NCBI RefSeq assembly: GCF_014698795.1
Contig: NZ_JACJTR010000008.1
Location: forward strand, 124,001 to 188,000
Source of the DNA: Nostoc sp. FACHB-892
GTDB taxonomy: Bacteria > Cyanobacteriota > Cyanobacteriia > Cyanobacteriales > Nostocaceae
Length of the DNA stretch: 64,000 nt
Direction of reading: 5' to 3'
Made by a program: the position numbers and the translations under genes. The notes below the pieces were generated by a model that was given only the letters and a program-made list of their open reading frames with translations, had not been told where the DNA came from and did not search any database. Positions 63,465-64,000 of the stretch are shown here, in pieces. How positions within the stretch are numbered: position 1 is the first letter of the stretch; the number at the start of each line of letters is the position of its first letter.

Positions 63465-64000
63465 ATGACAATCCTCCAACTGATTGAACCCGAAATTAAA
63501 AATCTGGGTGAGTCTTTTGCCCGCCGCAGTTTACCATATCCTAATCGCCAAATGGTTGGGCCGTTTATCTTTTTTGATCATCTTGGCCCGTCGGTTATGC
63601 CCCCCAATCAAGGCATTGATGTCCGACCACATCCCCATATCAATCTTGCAACGGTGACTTATTTATTTGATGGTGCTTTGATGCATCGTGATAGTTTGGG
63701 TACCGTGCAAGAAATCCAACCAGGTGCAGTGAACTGGATGACAGCTGGAAAGGGAATTGTACATTCAGAGCGATCGCCCGACCATGATCGTTATAATGAA
63801 GCCATCATTCATGGCATTCAAACTTGGGTGGCTCTGCCTGTTGAACACGAAGAAACCGAGCCAAACTTTATTCACTATCCTGCTGAAATCCTTCCTACTT
63901 GGGAAGAGAATGGCGCTCTCATCAAACTGATCGCGGGAAAAACACTTGGCTACGCTTCACCTGTGAAAGTTTTCTCACCTATCCTCTATTTAGATGGAGT
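63465..64000 (+). CDS. Pirin family protein (3' partial)
   Basis: A bicupin of the pirin/YhhW family whose C-terminus lies outside the window. Conserved features are RRSLPYPNRQMVGPFIFFDH, the metal-binding HPHINLATVTYLFDG, and MTAGKGIVHSE. Some members are quercetin dioxygenases; others bind transcription factors. The ATG at 63465 is used because the overlapping ATG at 63458 stops at once. Confidence 0.93.
   Translation, partial: MTILQLIEPEIKNLGESFARRSLPYPNRQMVGPFIFFDHLGPSVMPPNQGIDVRPHPHINLATVTYLFDGALMHRDSLGTVQEIQPGAVNWMTAGKGIVHSERSPDHDRYNEAIIHGIQTWVALPVEHEETEPNFIHYPAEILPTWEENGALIKLIAGKTLGYASPVKVFSPILYLDG

Overview
The window reads as chromosomal DNA from a filamentous, nitrogen-fixing cyanobacterium of the Nostoc/Anabaena type. 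Supporting signs are the cysE-x-x-nifV-nifZ-nifT gene order, frequent GCGATCGC octamers, short tandem heptamer repeats between genes, a vitamin B12 biosynthesis block, a PEP-CTERM protein and many small dispersed repeats. Base composition is moderately AT-rich throughout. The species assignment is inference from gene content and repeat style.

Layout. 0-10 kb: end of a secreted PQQ-type sugar dehydrogenase with a beta/gamma-crystallin tail, an HtrA protease, an Ap4A phosphorylase, a MocR regulator with a four-box operator-like region, and a split hydantoinase/5-oxoprolinase pair (hyuA-hyuB). 10-14.7 kb: the nif-linked block cysE, two small conserved proteins, nifV, nifZ, nifT and a thioredoxin-fold 2Fe-2S protein. 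14.7-20.6 kb: a decayed mobile island ending at tRNA-Val(GAC). It holds a cluster of TnsB-site-like repeats, a broken tnsA, an IS4-type transposase, an orphan hsdR with at least four lesions, a Uma2 gene, several inverted-repeat remnants, a TniQ/TnsD-like C-terminal fragment and, 5 bp from the tRNA, a terminus resembling CRISPR-associated (type V-K) transposon ends. 20.9-24 kb: cobalamin riboswitch, DUF1636 gene, cobK and a BMP-type lipoprotein. 24-31 kb: two glycosyltransferases, an acyl-CoA ligase, then a small defence block (HicB/HicA and a probable type II methyltransferase-endonuclease pair). 31-41 kb: a CbiG-CbiH fusion, three tiny genes with strong ribosome binding sites, folE, a PlsY-PEP synthase fusion with a cupin, and gatA. 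41-48 kb: RodZ-like protein, hydrolase, stress protein, PadR regulator with twin palindromes, HAD phosphatase, nagB and an RCK-pore-RCK potassium channel. 48-58 kb: a repeat-rich WGxxG protein, DUF4336 protein, and the PhoX and PhoD phosphatases flanking a PEP-CTERM protein. 58-64 kb: a truncated TnpB with IS605-type hairpins, a small gene, a receiver-glutaredoxin-thioredoxin-reductase fusion lacking the expected redox cysteines, its cyclic-nucleotide-domain histidine kinase, and the start of a pirin gene.

Functional links. nifV, nifZ, nifT and cysE support nitrogenase cofactor assembly (homocitrate and cysteine supply). The riboswitch, DUF1636, cobK and cbiG-cbiH belong to anaerobic-type corrin synthesis. 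PhoX and PhoD serve extracellular phosphate scavenging. The receiver/reductase fusion and the kinase probably form one signalling pair. No complete CRISPR, Tn7 or type I restriction system is present; the 14.7-20.6 kb island is wreckage of such systems.
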